64,000 nt of DNA from Scenedesmus sp. ARA3. Lineage: Eukaryota; Chlorophyta; Chlorophyceae; Sphaeropleales; Scenedesmaceae. The stretch's first letter is position 1, and every line of letters begins with the position of its first letter. Made by a program: the position numbers and the translations under genes. Below the pieces are notes generated by a model, which ran no database searches, was not told the DNA's origin, and saw only the letters and a list, made by a program, of their open reading frames with translations. The DNA lies in contig RWJK01001900.1 in NCBI GenBank assembly GCA_004335835.1, positions 54,691 through 118,690 of the forward strand, written 5' to 3'. Below, in pieces: positions 29,397 through 39,811 of this stretch.

Positions 29397-31786
29397 TCAT
29401 TCAGCAGTCTTTCGCCGCTTGTCCTGCTTGCCGTGCTGCTGCGCCTCTGCATCAACACCGTCTCGTGCTGCTGCTGCTGCTACGTGGCCTGCTGCTGCTG
29501 TGCCTGCTCCTGCCGCCAGCTGGGCGATCCTCACGCATTCCGGGCAGCGCCAGTTGCTCTGGCTCTTGAGCGCTTTGCGGCTGCTCTTCAGGCACTCGGG
29601 GTGATACCTGCAGCAGCAGCAGCAGCAGCAGCGGCGGCGGCAGCATGGTCAGATAACGCAAATGCGCCCAGCACAAATCGCAGATGCCGTCACCCGAGGG
29701 GTTTTGCGGCATGCTTCAGGACGATTGTCATTGGCGGTCAGAGCAGGTGCATATGACGTGCAGGGGAGTGCGCTTCCCCTCTCTGCTGTTGAGTGGAGTG
29801 CACCGTGTCAATGGACAACCACTTTCAGCCAGGCAGCCAGCGGTGCAGTGTGTGCTCACCACTCCGTGCACTGGTCGCACTGCACCATGAACTTGTCTGG
29901 GTTGTACGGCATCTCACACACGCAGAACACGGGCACCTTGGGAGGCTCGAAGACGCGCTGCGCCGGCTGCGTGTACATGCAGGCCATGGGAGCAGCAGCA
30001 GCAGAAAAAAGGAGTGAGAGAGCTGCCAAACTGTGGAAACCACGTGCAACATCTGCGGAGGAACTTGGGTGAGTGACAAGTACAAGCAGCTGGCCAAGGC
30101 CCATCAGGACAGCACCTGTCGGCCAGGTGTCGCGGCAGTTCCCAGATGCACTGCATGAGAGGGCACCACTGCTTATCACTGAGCAGTAGCAGCGCTGTGA
30201 GGCCTACAGCAAAGCATCGCAGAGAAGCAGCCGCCGCTGCTGCTGCCGCTGCCCCTGCTGCTGCTGGGTCTCACCCTGTATGTGAATCGCGCGAAGAAGT
30301 CGTTCTCCCCTATGTGCTCCAGCTCCTGGTAGCGGCTGAGGCTCAGCACGCGGCACTTGGCCATGACCGTCTTCACGCTGCACTGGTCAAAGTGGTCGCT
30401 CAGGAACAGCTCCTTCTCACCGTGAAATGCCTGCGGCAGGAGCAGCATGCATTGTTCACACCAGAAGTTCGCACTAGATGTTCACACCAAACGTGTACAG
30501 ACAACAGGAGCAGCTCCTTCTTACCGTGGAAGGCCTGCGGCGTTGCACTTTGAGTGAACTGGTTGACACACATGTTAACACGAGCCTGGCTCAGTACCGC
30601 TGCTGCTGCAATGCTGGTGCCGCTGTTCTTTCACGTTGCTTCACCCCACTGCTTCCTCGAGTCTGTAGAACCATTTAAACTGCAGCTGCCATTGCTGCTG
30701 CTGCTGCTATCCCCCCTTACTGCCGCATCTCCCTGCGCCCGCCGCCNNNNNNNNNNNNNNNNNNNNNNNNNNNNNNNNNNNNNNNNNNNNNNNNNNNNNN
30801 NNNNNNNNNNNNNNTCCCTTCCCCTCCCCTTCCCCCTGCCTCACCTTGCGTCCGCCCACCGCCTCCTCTGGCCTGTAGAATCAGTTGACCTGCAGCTGCC
30901 ATTGCTGCTGCTGCTGCTACTGCTCTCGATCCCACCACCGCACCCGCCTGTCACCCCCTCCCCCTGGCCTCACCTTGCGTCCCCCCACTGCCTCCTCTGG
31001 CCTGTAGAACCAGTTGACCTGCAGCTGCACGTCCCTGTCCTCAGGCCTGGCATCACTGGCCGCATCAGGCTTGGCAATAGTCACCACCTTGCAGATCTGC
31101 AATGGCACAAGTGCACACGGTCATGAGACCTGATGTAAGCTAGCCACATGTACCTCTTGATTGATGGTATCTTGCACTGACAACAGGTGTGTGAAAGGCT
31201 GAAGCACACCAGCAATAACATTGTGTAGGGTGAAGGCAAGCGCACTGTTGCAGGAGGTCGGCAGCAGCTGCTCATGCAAAAGGCGCCCGTTGCGGGGGGC
31301 GCTGCCTGCTTACAGCTATGTTCTGCACCAGCAGCATTGCGGCATACGATAGTAACTACAGGCATCCAAACTGTAATCCTGTGACGCTGCTGCTGCTGCT
31401 GCTGCAATGAATGCTTTACACCCTGAGTATCCCAGACATACTGCAGGACATGCTGCTGCTAATGCTGCTGCTGCAACGCTCCTAACTATGCAAGCCCTGC
31501 TGTTCACTCACAAAGGGTAGGCCCGAACCAGAAGGCGCCTCTGGGTTGATTAGCACGCAATCGCCGACTGCAAGTTGCGCAGAAAGCAGGAGTATATACA
31601 CGTGAAGTTGTCTGCGTGTACTGTGAGCAGGTTGTTATTGTTGCGCTGGCATGATTGTTGGGCATTGGTGCCACGTTGATGCTGCTGCTGCTGCTGTGCT
31701 GGCAGGTCACCTTTCAGGATCTCCTTGTTGTCTGTGTCCTCAAACAGCACCACCTGAGTGAGCTTGGTGCCTTTGAGTTTCTTCAT
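29397..31786 (-). CDS. BAH-PHD chromatin reader, paralogue 1 (SHL/EBS type)
   Basis: Exons 31786-31711, 31567-31512, 31096-30974, 30430-30275, 29966-29860 and 29607-29397 splice in phase to 242 aa, close to the ~230 aa of plant SHL/EBS. BAH motifs: GDCVLINPEAPSGSGLPF, VQLQVNWFYRPEEAVGGRK, FHGEKELFLSDHFD, CRVLSLSRYQELEHI, ENDFFARFTYR. PHD: VFCVCEMPYNPDKFMVQCDQC, EWYHPECL and NWRCPEC, a complete C4HC3 set. The tail is Ala-rich then basic (KQDKRRK), a possible nuclear signal. Known relatives recognise H3K27me3/H3K4me3 and repress transcription; here the first cage position is Phe (LPF) rather than Tyr, while W and Y of NWFY are kept. It is divergent from RFC2 (561 bp between starts). Intron 3 contains damaged copies of exon 3 and an assembly gap. 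Confidence 0.9.
30655..31030 (-). repeat. Array of partial BAH exon-3 copies in intron 3
   Basis: The exon-3 end at 30974-31030 recurs 130 bp away (about 30843-30900) with the Trp codon changed to TGA (QVN-stop-FYRPEEAVGGRK), and again near 30655-30697 as QFKWFYRLEEAVG followed by a stop. Each is attached to a CAG/CTG-rich spacer. The unknown bases 30747-30814 fall between the copies. Confidence 0.85.
30747..30814. other. Assembly gap, 68 N
   Basis: Sixty-eight unknown bases inside the exon-3 repeat array; the true copy number there may be larger. Confidence 1.
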
Positions 31787-32347
31787 TGTCTCTGCATGCG
31801 GCTTGCTGAGCTAGGGGTACAGGAGAGCTACGCTTCGCTGATGGGGTGACAGCAGGCAACAACGCTGAGCGGACCAGGGCTGGCACGCCGTACGGCGAAG
31901 CCAAGCTGTGTGTTCAGCAGCTTAACAAACAATTGAAGTGGAAATGTAGTGAATGGTACACAGCACACGAAGCAAATTTGGTGTGGGCACCTGTTGTTGT
32001 AAGCGATTGCTGCTGCAACGACGGTCCAAAGCTTGCGCGTCAAAAGTTAGAAGCGACACAGGCTTTGACAGCACGTCTGAGCAGATGCATGCCACCTGTC
32101 AACAGGAATGACAGTTTCAGCCGTGACACTCTCCAGGATCCTTCAGTGCGCTTTAATCAAGGAAGCGTAAGCAATTCTCAAGCTCTGATGAAACGATATA
32201 AGGCTTGCAAACGGGCCTGCCAGTGCTGACGTCGTGTAGATCGACTTCAAAGGCGGGCCTTTGTGCTGTTTGAATTTACTTGGTGCTCTCCAACAGCTGA
32301 GATAGAGTGCTTAGCCCTGATCAGCCAGCAAAAACTTTCAGGCAGCC
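31787..32347. promoter_or_regulatory. Divergent upstream region, BAH-PHD 1 / RFC2
   Basis: 561 bp between outward-facing start codons, AT-richer than the flanking exons. It should hold both promoters. No specific motif assigned. Confidence 0.45.
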
Positions 32348-33502
32348 ATGGCTGATATAGGGGAGCAGGCAATGGAAGTTGACAAGCAGCCCATAAAGGA
32401 CCAGCAGCAAGCACCCGCAGCACGGACATATGAACTGCCATGGGTGAGCCCAGCTTTCAGCTGCAGCACTCTGCAGGCCTGCAATCATGCTCAAGTACAT
32501 TACTATCCAGCATGGTGTAGCTTTTGCCCTTGTAGAACGGCACGTGCATGTGTACTTGCAGGGCACACACAGTGCTCTCTGCACTAGCCGTGCCTCATGT
32601 GTGTGACCACAGGCTGCGCTTCATAATTACTGCAGGTGGAAAAGTACAGGCCGCAGTTTGTGCGTGATGTGGTGGGCAATGTAGATGCCGTTGCAAGGCT
32701 GCAGGTCATTGCTGAGGAGGGCAACATGCCAAACATCATCCTGTCGGTGAGCAGCAGGCTGCACCGGCAGCGATCCTGCAAGCATAAAGACAGCAACTGA
32801 TAGTTTTCCAGCTCAATGCCTGATGGCTTGCAAGCTGTTTGCTAATGCGGCACGGAAATGCAACACAAAGCACGGTGAGCACAGCCCGCATGAAGCAGCA
32901 GCGCATGTTTCAGGCACACCAGCGTGAGCAACGCCTGCTGTGCTGTACCGCGCCATCTGTTGCCCTGCTCCTGCGTTCGTTGCCGACCTGCCGACAGCAC
33001 ATGCACAACCGAGTTGCATGTGCACAAGCAAGCTGCATGGCATGTGTCTTGTCTGCTGCTGCAGGGCCCTCCAGGCACAGGCAAGACCACCAGCATACTT
33101 GCAGTGGCAAGGCAGCTGCTGGGCCCCTCCCTCAAGGATGCAGTGCTGGAGCTGAATGCATCAGACGACAGGTCAGCAGGCTTGATAACAAACAGACGCT
33201 GTTGCAGCTGCAGCTGATGTGGCCCATGTTTGTGCAGTGGTGCCAGCAGCTGGCATGGCAGCTGTTGTGTACAGACGGGCACGCTGGCCCGGCGGGTGCA
33301 GCATCAGCAGCAGCAGTAGTCAACTGCAGGGGGCGCGGCTGCTGGTGCTGGAGGCGGCACCTGTGTGGGCCTGGTCAGCCTGATTGCTCGCAGTGCAGCA
33401 GCAGCAGCAGCAGCATTGCTTGTTGGTGCTGCTTTCCCAGGCTGGGTCACTCCGCATTACACTGCAGCAGTCAGCTGGCACGCCAGAACACGCAATCACA
33501 CC

Positions 33503-33548
<46 letters not shown>

Positions 33549-35628
33549 TGCAGAGGCATTGACGTGGTGCGCAACAAGATCAAGATGTTTGCGCAGAAAA
33601 AGGTGACGCTGCCGCCCGGCCGGCACAAAATCGTCATTCTGGATGAGGCAGACAGGTGAGCCCGGCAACCACCAGCTGCTGCTGGCAGCAATTGATGTTT
33701 CAAACAACAGCGCACAACGCAGCCCACGCCATGGTTCGACATCCTGGCAGCACGCAATGGCTGCTGCTAGGATGAGACAGTGGCATTAGCATTGTGCAGG
33801 TACTGCTTTTGCAGTGATGGGCTGGCCAGTGCCTGCCTGTGGTGCCTCTGCTTCCCTGCGTTGTTGTGTTGTGCAGGTTTGTTATTTCTGGTGCCACAAG
33901 TTCTGGTGCCACAAGTTCCAGCCCAGGGGGTGCCGTGGGATCCCACGCCACCCTACCAAGATTATGCGTTCTAAACAAGGAACATGTGCCTGCTGCTGCT
34001 GCCGCTGCTGTCTGGCCTGGCTTGGCGTGTTGCAGCATGACGTCTGGCGCGCAGCAGGCGCTGCGCCGCACGATGGAGATATACAGCAACACCACCCGCT
34101 TTGCGCTGGCCTGCAACACTAGTGCCAAGGTGCGGCTGCTGGCGGCTTCTGTGGCGTAGTACAACCCTTGAACGCTCACACTCCTGTGCTAGGTCAGGCT
34201 CTGAGAGAGCTGTCGCTGAAACAAACCCGCAGGCAGCAGTTGCTGCTAGCATGCTGCACAGTTTTGACGCATCAATGTTTGTGATCATTGCCTTGCCTGC
34301 TGGTAGTGCGCTGTTCTGACTGCCTGTCAACCAGTGCTGTAGCAGATTACAGGCGGGGTCTGATGGTGCTTTCTGCAGTCTAGCGACGCTGCTGCTGCTG
34401 CTGCTGCGCAGGTGATTGAGCCCATCCAGAGTCGCTGCGCCATTGTGCGCTTCACCAAGGTGTCTGACGCAGACATCCTGGCACGCCTACAAGTGGTGAG
34501 CAGCAGCAGCTGCTGCGAGCTGACACGTCCACCAAACACAAAACACAGCAGAGCTCTGTTAGTCCTGTTTCCTGTGCGGCTGTGCTGGGCTGCACACCCC
34601 TGTTTAGAGAGCCACATGCATGACTGTCCTGCCAAGCAAAGTGCTGTGTTGACTGTACTTCAACTCCATCTTGCTGGTCCATGCACTCCCTGCACCTGTG
34701 CTACAGGTGATTGCCAAGGAGGGCCTCACTGCCACCAAGGACGGCTTGGAGGCCATCATCTTCACGGCTGATGGCGACATGCGCCAGGCGCTCAACAACC
34801 TGCAGGTGCGGCACGCAGTTACAGCATTGTGTTGTGGCCCATGCCTGCCAGCTGATCAATGCAGTGTCCAGCCTTAGCGAATTCAGTTGCAGGGCACCAG
34901 TGGACAAATGCATAGTGCAGTTGTGCAGGGCTCTCTCGCTCTTCTTTCTTGCGTTACACACGCACACACCATACGCACACGTACCCGCACATGCACACAT
35001 TAACACCTGTCATGCTAAACGTCCCACGCACCGTGCAGGCCACGCACACCGGCTTTGGCGACATCACTGCTGACGCACAAGCACACACACGAATGCACTG
35101 AAACCCTGAACCCTGCACACACGCAGACAATCAAACCCTGAACCCTTCACACCACCATCCCACCCTGCCCGCAGGCCACGCACACCGGCTTTGGCGACAT
35201 CACCGCCGACGCAGTCTTCAAGGTCTGCGACCAGCCGCACCCGGTGCTGGTGCAGAAGATGCTGGCCGAATGCGCGTCAGCCAACCTGGGCGAGGCCTAC
35301 AAGGGCATGAAGGCGCTGGGTGACATGGGCTACAGCGCGATTGACATCATCACCACAGTGTACAGGGTGCGCCGCTGCTGCTTGCTGCTGCTGCTGCGTA
35401 TTGCTGGCTGGGTTTATGCTATGCCATGGCCTGAGAGTTATGTGCGTATGGAGGTGTTGTGGCCCAAACGGCAGGGAAGGGTGTGTGGCTTTAAGTCATG
35501 GTCCCTTGTAGTGCATAGCTTTCTGTGGGGCAGCAAACCTTGGGGAGGCCTACAAGGGCATGAAGGCGCTGTGTGACATGGGCTACAGCGCCATCGACAT
35601 CATCACCACAGTGTACAGGGTGCGCCGC

Positions 35629-35662
<34 letters not shown>

Positions 35663-36324
35663 GCCGCTGCTGCTGCTGGTGCGTGTGTTGTTGGTGGTGT
35701 TGTGCTTTGCCACTACATAACGACTACGTGCCGCATGTATGGTGCGCTTATGCTTGATGTCAGCAAGGGCGGGAGAGGGTCTGTGGTGTCACATCCTGTT
35801 CAGCCCTCGTGCATAGGTTGCTGGGGGACTCGCTGGATGCAGGCGTCAGTGGAGTTGTCAGATCACTCGCTTGCCTGGGCAGAACAACATGCAATGCATG
35901 CAACGCACTACACCTCACAAACAGTCTTGGCCCTCTTCCTGTGCATGTCGCGCACCTGTGAAGAACATTAACATGTCCGTGTTATAAGGTGACACTTGCG
36001 TTCGTCAAACTCTCTTATGCCTTGATTTCATCAAACACGCAGCAGGTCGCGCGCAACGCCGAGGGCATGACGGAGTCCCTTAAGCTGTAACACTAAATGT
36101 ATGTGCGGCGCCAATGAGATTGACATTTCTGTGTGTGTGTCCTGTGCTTGGCCCCGCAGGTTGCGCGCAACGCTGAGGGCATGACGGAATTCCTCAAGCT
36201 GGAGTTCCTGCGCGAGATCGGCTTCACGCACATGCGCATCGTCGACGGCGTGAACAGCAGGCTGCAGATGAGCGGCATGCTGGCCAAGCTGTGCAAGCTG
36301 GCGCTGGCCAGCAGCAGCGGCTGA
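32348..36324 (+). CDS. RFC2: Replication factor C subunit 2 (clamp-loader small subunit)
   Basis: Nine exons (32348-32443, 32636-32746, 33065-33171, 33554-33655, 34036-34129, 34412-34495, 34707-34805, 35175-35366, 36160-36324) give 349 aa, against 354 in human RFC2, all in phase. ATG 32348 is in GCCATGGC. The order is ELPWVEKYRP, VVGN, Walker [30 protein letters not shown], Walker [21 protein letters not shown], sensor-1 [15 protein letters not shown] with the SRC arginine finger, [11 protein letters not shown], then the C-terminal collar with [21 protein letters not shown] loads PCNA onto primed DNA in replication and repair. DIVRNKIK-type sequence and the VFKVCD segment favour subunit 2 over 4 or 5. 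Three partial copies of exons 8 and 9 lie in introns 7 and 8. Exon 4 is preceded by (CTG)14. Confidence 0.96.
35035..35080 (+). repeat. Decoy copy of the RFC2 exon-8 start
   Basis: GCAG followed by GCCACGCACACCGGCTTTGG and GACATCACTGC repeats the real exon-8 start at 35175 about 138 bp upstream, complete with acceptor, then breaks off into CA-rich sequence. Confidence 0.85.
35531..35640 (+). repeat. Decoy copy of the RFC2 exon-8 end and donor
   Basis: The sequence encoding [20 protein letters not shown] to TTVYR, then the GTGCGC donor, repeats the real exon-8 end 253 bp upstream. The copy changes Gly to Cys once and otherwise keeps the frame. It lacks its own acceptor. Confidence 0.88.
36043..36092 (+). 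repeat. Decoy copy of the RFC2 exon-9 start
   Basis: CAG then GTCGCGCGCAACGCCGAGGG repeats the exon-9 start at 36160, but runs into a stop after TESLKL. Using this acceptor would truncate the protein. Confidence 0.87.
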
Positions 36325-38156
36325 GGGGTGGCGCTATGGGATGCAGCAGCAGCAGCAGCGGGAGCGGTTGAGGCGCGCATCAACTGCTGCAGATGTAGCG
36401 GCGAAGCAGCAGCAGCGGCTAATTCGGCCAAGCCGCAAGCTGGACCAACAGCAGCAGCGGCTGAGGCGGTTGTGCATTGCTGCACATGTGGCGGGACAGC
36501 AGCAGCAGCGACAGCGGCTGAGGCGCGTTGCTGGATGCTGCAGGGCAGCAGCAGCAGCAGCGGCAGCAGCGGCGGTGGCTAAGGGGCTGCGCTGCGGCAT
36601 GCAGCAGCAGTAGCAGCAGCGGCGGCGGCAGCAGCAGCGGCGGCGGCAGCAGCAGCGGCGGCGGCGGCAGCAGCGGCGGCGACAGCAGCAGCGGCTAGAC
36701 GCGCTGCTGCATGCAGACGTAGCGGAGCAGCAGCGGCTGCTGCTGACACGCTTGCTGCAGATGCAGCAGGCTGGGCAGCAGGGCGAGGCTCAGGGCTGCG
36801 GCAGCGCAGCAGCCAGCGTCAATGCCGGCGCTGCTGTAGCGGAGTCAAGGGTGTGCGCAGGTCTGTTGCAGGGGATTTGTTTGCCTGATTTCTGCCAGGG
36901 CGCCAAGGGAGTGTGGCGGGCGAACGGTGCTCGCCAGCAGGGCTCTGCTGAGTCTGGTGTGCTGTAGTGGCAGGGAGGTGGCACCCTGTGTTGTGCAAAC
37001 ATTGGCGCCTGCTGCTGGGGCAGTACCCAACTGGCCAGTAGTAGCTGGTGCTGCTGGCGGCTTGCAAGCCAGCAGTGGCTGTGTGTAAAGATGGACAGTC
37101 TAGCATGATAAATGCAAAGCTGCGCACCTTCAAGCATTGCTGTGTACACACCACCATGTTGGTGGCGGTGCATGTCTGTTTTGGCTGCTGGTGGTGCTTG
37201 TGTGTCCTTCTGCAGCACCATCTAGGAAGCTGTTAGTTGTGTGTGGCCACTGCCACGGTTGTTTGTTGCAGGCAGCAGAGGCAAGTATACGTAGCACCCA
37301 GCTGCACGCACCAGCAGCGCGTGTTTGTGTGTGCCTTGCACGAGGGCTAGATGTGTCATGTCCGGTGGTGTGTCAAGAAGCAGATGCTGCCTTGAGCTGC
37401 CCATTCATCAGCTGCCAACCCAGCATAGTGTTGGTGCCTGCTGCTCAGCAGGCTCCAAGTGCTGGAAGATGAAACGCAGCACAACCGTGCATTTGTCCAT
37501 ACAGTTGTGTGGTGTTGGGCAGGTAGGTGCGGCGGCCGTGGCATGACTCCTTGTCAGAAGCTGGTACGTCGGCATCACTGGCATGTTACACTCGAAACCT
37601 GTAGGCTTGGCGGGCCTACAGCTGTCATGGCGCGTGCTGCGGCCGCTGCAGCTGCACTGGTGGCGTGCAGTGCATGCGGGTGGCGTGCTCATAGCAGTGT
37701 GATGCGCAGCAGGGCAGGAATGGCAACTCATCTTGGCTACATATGCAGATTGACGCCATCTGCATGCCGAAATGAGTTGAGTATAGAACTGCCGTGTGCA
37801 GTGCCAGGCGTGCAACTCTGTTGGGCACACGCCTGTGCATCCTTGCCATGACCGCAATCATGAAAACATGGCGCACATGATGCAGGCCATATATGCTGTT
37901 TGTGTTGATGGTGTTACTGAACCTAGTAGACAGTCTAGTAGACCAGCAATTTTGCTGATCACCTGTAACAAGGCTAGTGCAAATCAGGGCTTAACATTCC
38001 AAAAAGCGAGTGCCCCTTGCATGTGCAATAGGCCACAGCATGCAAGTGCCAGCCAACACTGAGCATGGATGAGGATCAAAATGCCTCCTGGCATGGTCTT
38101 CCACTGGAAGCAAAGTACGGAGGACTAGATGTCCACCAGGCTGCAAACTGCCCTGC
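36325..38156. other. RFC2 3' side and intergenic, GCA/CGG-rich repeats
   Basis: 36340-36740 is a degenerate CAG/CGG minisatellite with recurring CAGCAGCAGCGGCTGAGGCG words, probably RFC2 3' UTR. The rest, up to the end of the secreted-protein gene, holds short frames without family signatures. Confidence 0.5.
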
Positions 38157-39590
38157 TTACACATGTACAGCCTTCTGCACCTTCTTACCCACACGCATCA
38201 GCGCCAGCGCATTTGGATATGTCGACTTGCAACGGATGGTGACGCTGTCGATGCTGGCCCCGGTCTCGTCCAGGAACCCGACATACCTGCACAGCGGCAC
38301 ACCGTAACAAGAGAATGTCAGGCACAGACAGCAGCGCGCAAACAGTCATTGTGTGTAACATACGGCTATTGCTGCTGCTAAGGTAGCTCAGTGGGTTCAG
38401 CGTCAGCCCTTGCAAAGGAGCGGGAACAAGATAGGAAGAATCATCTGCTCAGGCATCTGCACCCTAGCCCTGTCTAGCTGTGACGCGCACGACGTCATAC
38501 ATCAGGCACAACCACTTCGTGCAGCTCACACCTTGGTGCCAGCTGCTGCAGCAACCCTCAAATCTCACACAAATGCACAGCTGCACCAGCCGCCGCCTGC
38601 GACTCACTTGCCCACATTCGCCTCAGAGCAGACGCTGCTGACCTTGACTTTGACCTGCACATCCCCAGGCTGCACAGTCAGCTTGCAGGACACCAGCGCC
38701 CTAAGCGTAGTGACGCAGTCTGTCGCAGCATCTATGTACATATCTACAGCACTGACGCCGGGCGGCAGGGTGACAGTAATAGCCTCTTTGAGGGCTGGTG
38801 CTTTAGGCTGGTTGTACACCAGGCATTTTTTGGTGGACTCGCAGTAGGGCCAGATTGTTGGGATGCCATACTCGGCTGCGAAGTCTTGCAGGACGAAGGG
38901 TGTGGCTGCGGAGAGCTGCACCGGGCCGAGGCTGGTAGGGATGGATGACACTGGCTCAGCAGACACGTCACCCTGCAGGATTATTATTTTTGTCACGGGT
39001 GGAATATACAACGTTGCACCGGGAACCATGCGGTGAGAGAAACATAGTAGAGTGTTGAAATAATTTGAGTGGTGTGCTTGCACGCAGGGCGGGTGAGTGG
39101 ACAGTGAGTGGTGGTCATGTGCGGGATGCTCAGGCGCTGGGGGATGGCTGTGCTGTCGCTAGTGACAGCTGAAACGCTGCTCATGATACTGGCTGGCAGC
39201 TGCCAAGCTAGCATGCATTGACAGCACACATAATCTAACTACACACACTGCTGCTTGCTTGCTTGCTGCTAGATTGGGACTGCCGGCTCACCAGCACTGG
39301 CACCATGTGGAAGCCCCTCTTGGTGAACATGTCAAAGCCGTTCTTCCATGGATGATTCTTGCTGCCACGTGTGCCCACATACTTTCTGTAAGAGTGGTCT
39401 ATGAACCTGTGATAGCAGGTGGATGATGCGTTAATTATGTGTGGTTTGGTATCTGCAGCTCTCTGCTGCCTGCCAAGATGAATTTGTGCCATGTGACTTG
39501 TTCCAAATCGCACCTGATGCCACTGCCAGCAGGCTGGCAGCTGCCACCACGCAGTGTCACAAACAGACACAACAGCAACCATAGTTTCAT
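38157..39590 (-). CDS. Secreted protein of unknown family
   Basis: Exons 39590-39514, 39406-39292, 38972-38608 and 38286-38157 splice in phase to 228 aa. The N-terminus MKLWLLLCLFVTLRGGSC is a clear signal peptide. The mature part has eight or so cysteines, a PWKNGFDMFTKRGFHMVPVL segment, an IPTIWPYCESTKKCLVYN segment, a predicted strand-rich region (LPPGVSAVDMYIDAATDC, LVSCKLTVQPGDVQVKVKV), and YVGFLDETGASIDSVTIRCK at the end, which recalls the sugar-binding face of beta-prism lectins only loosely. I do not recognise a family. The start is set by the signal peptide; an earlier in-frame ATG exists at 39626. It shares a 221-bp upstream region with the HAD phosphatase gene. Confidence 0.7.
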
Positions 39591-39811
39591 GGTGTTTTGC
39601 ACGACGGTGAACAGCAGAATGTGCACAGATGCGCTGGCCAGCTGCTGCTGCAGCAGCAGCAGTGCTAAACTATAACCCTTGCGTTACGTGATCTCAGCGT
39701 GCTGCAGCATGAAACGCAATGTTACAAGGACCACGTTGCGTTTATCGGGCGCACTCCACAAGATACATCAACGCGGCAACTGGGGTTCCGATATGTTATT
39801 GTCCGTAGCTG
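39591..39811. promoter_or_regulatory. Short divergent promoter, secreted protein / HAD phosphatase
   Basis: 221 bp between outward start codons; both promoters must lie here or overlap the 5' exons. No motif assigned. Confidence 0.45.

Noticed and set aside
30554..31126. 190-codon plus frame across the N gap
   Set aside because: Antisense of BAH exon 3 and its copies, with unknown bases in the middle.
36340..36740. Gln/Arg/Ala-rich frames in CAG/CGG minisatellite after RFC2
   Set aside because: All frames are open because of the repeat; RFC2 has a normal C-terminus before it.
38382..38440. tRNA-like start (GTAGCTCAGTGGGTTC)
   Set aside because: No T-arm GTTCGAATC or closing acceptor stem follows at the right distance; it lies in an intron of the secreted-protein gene.
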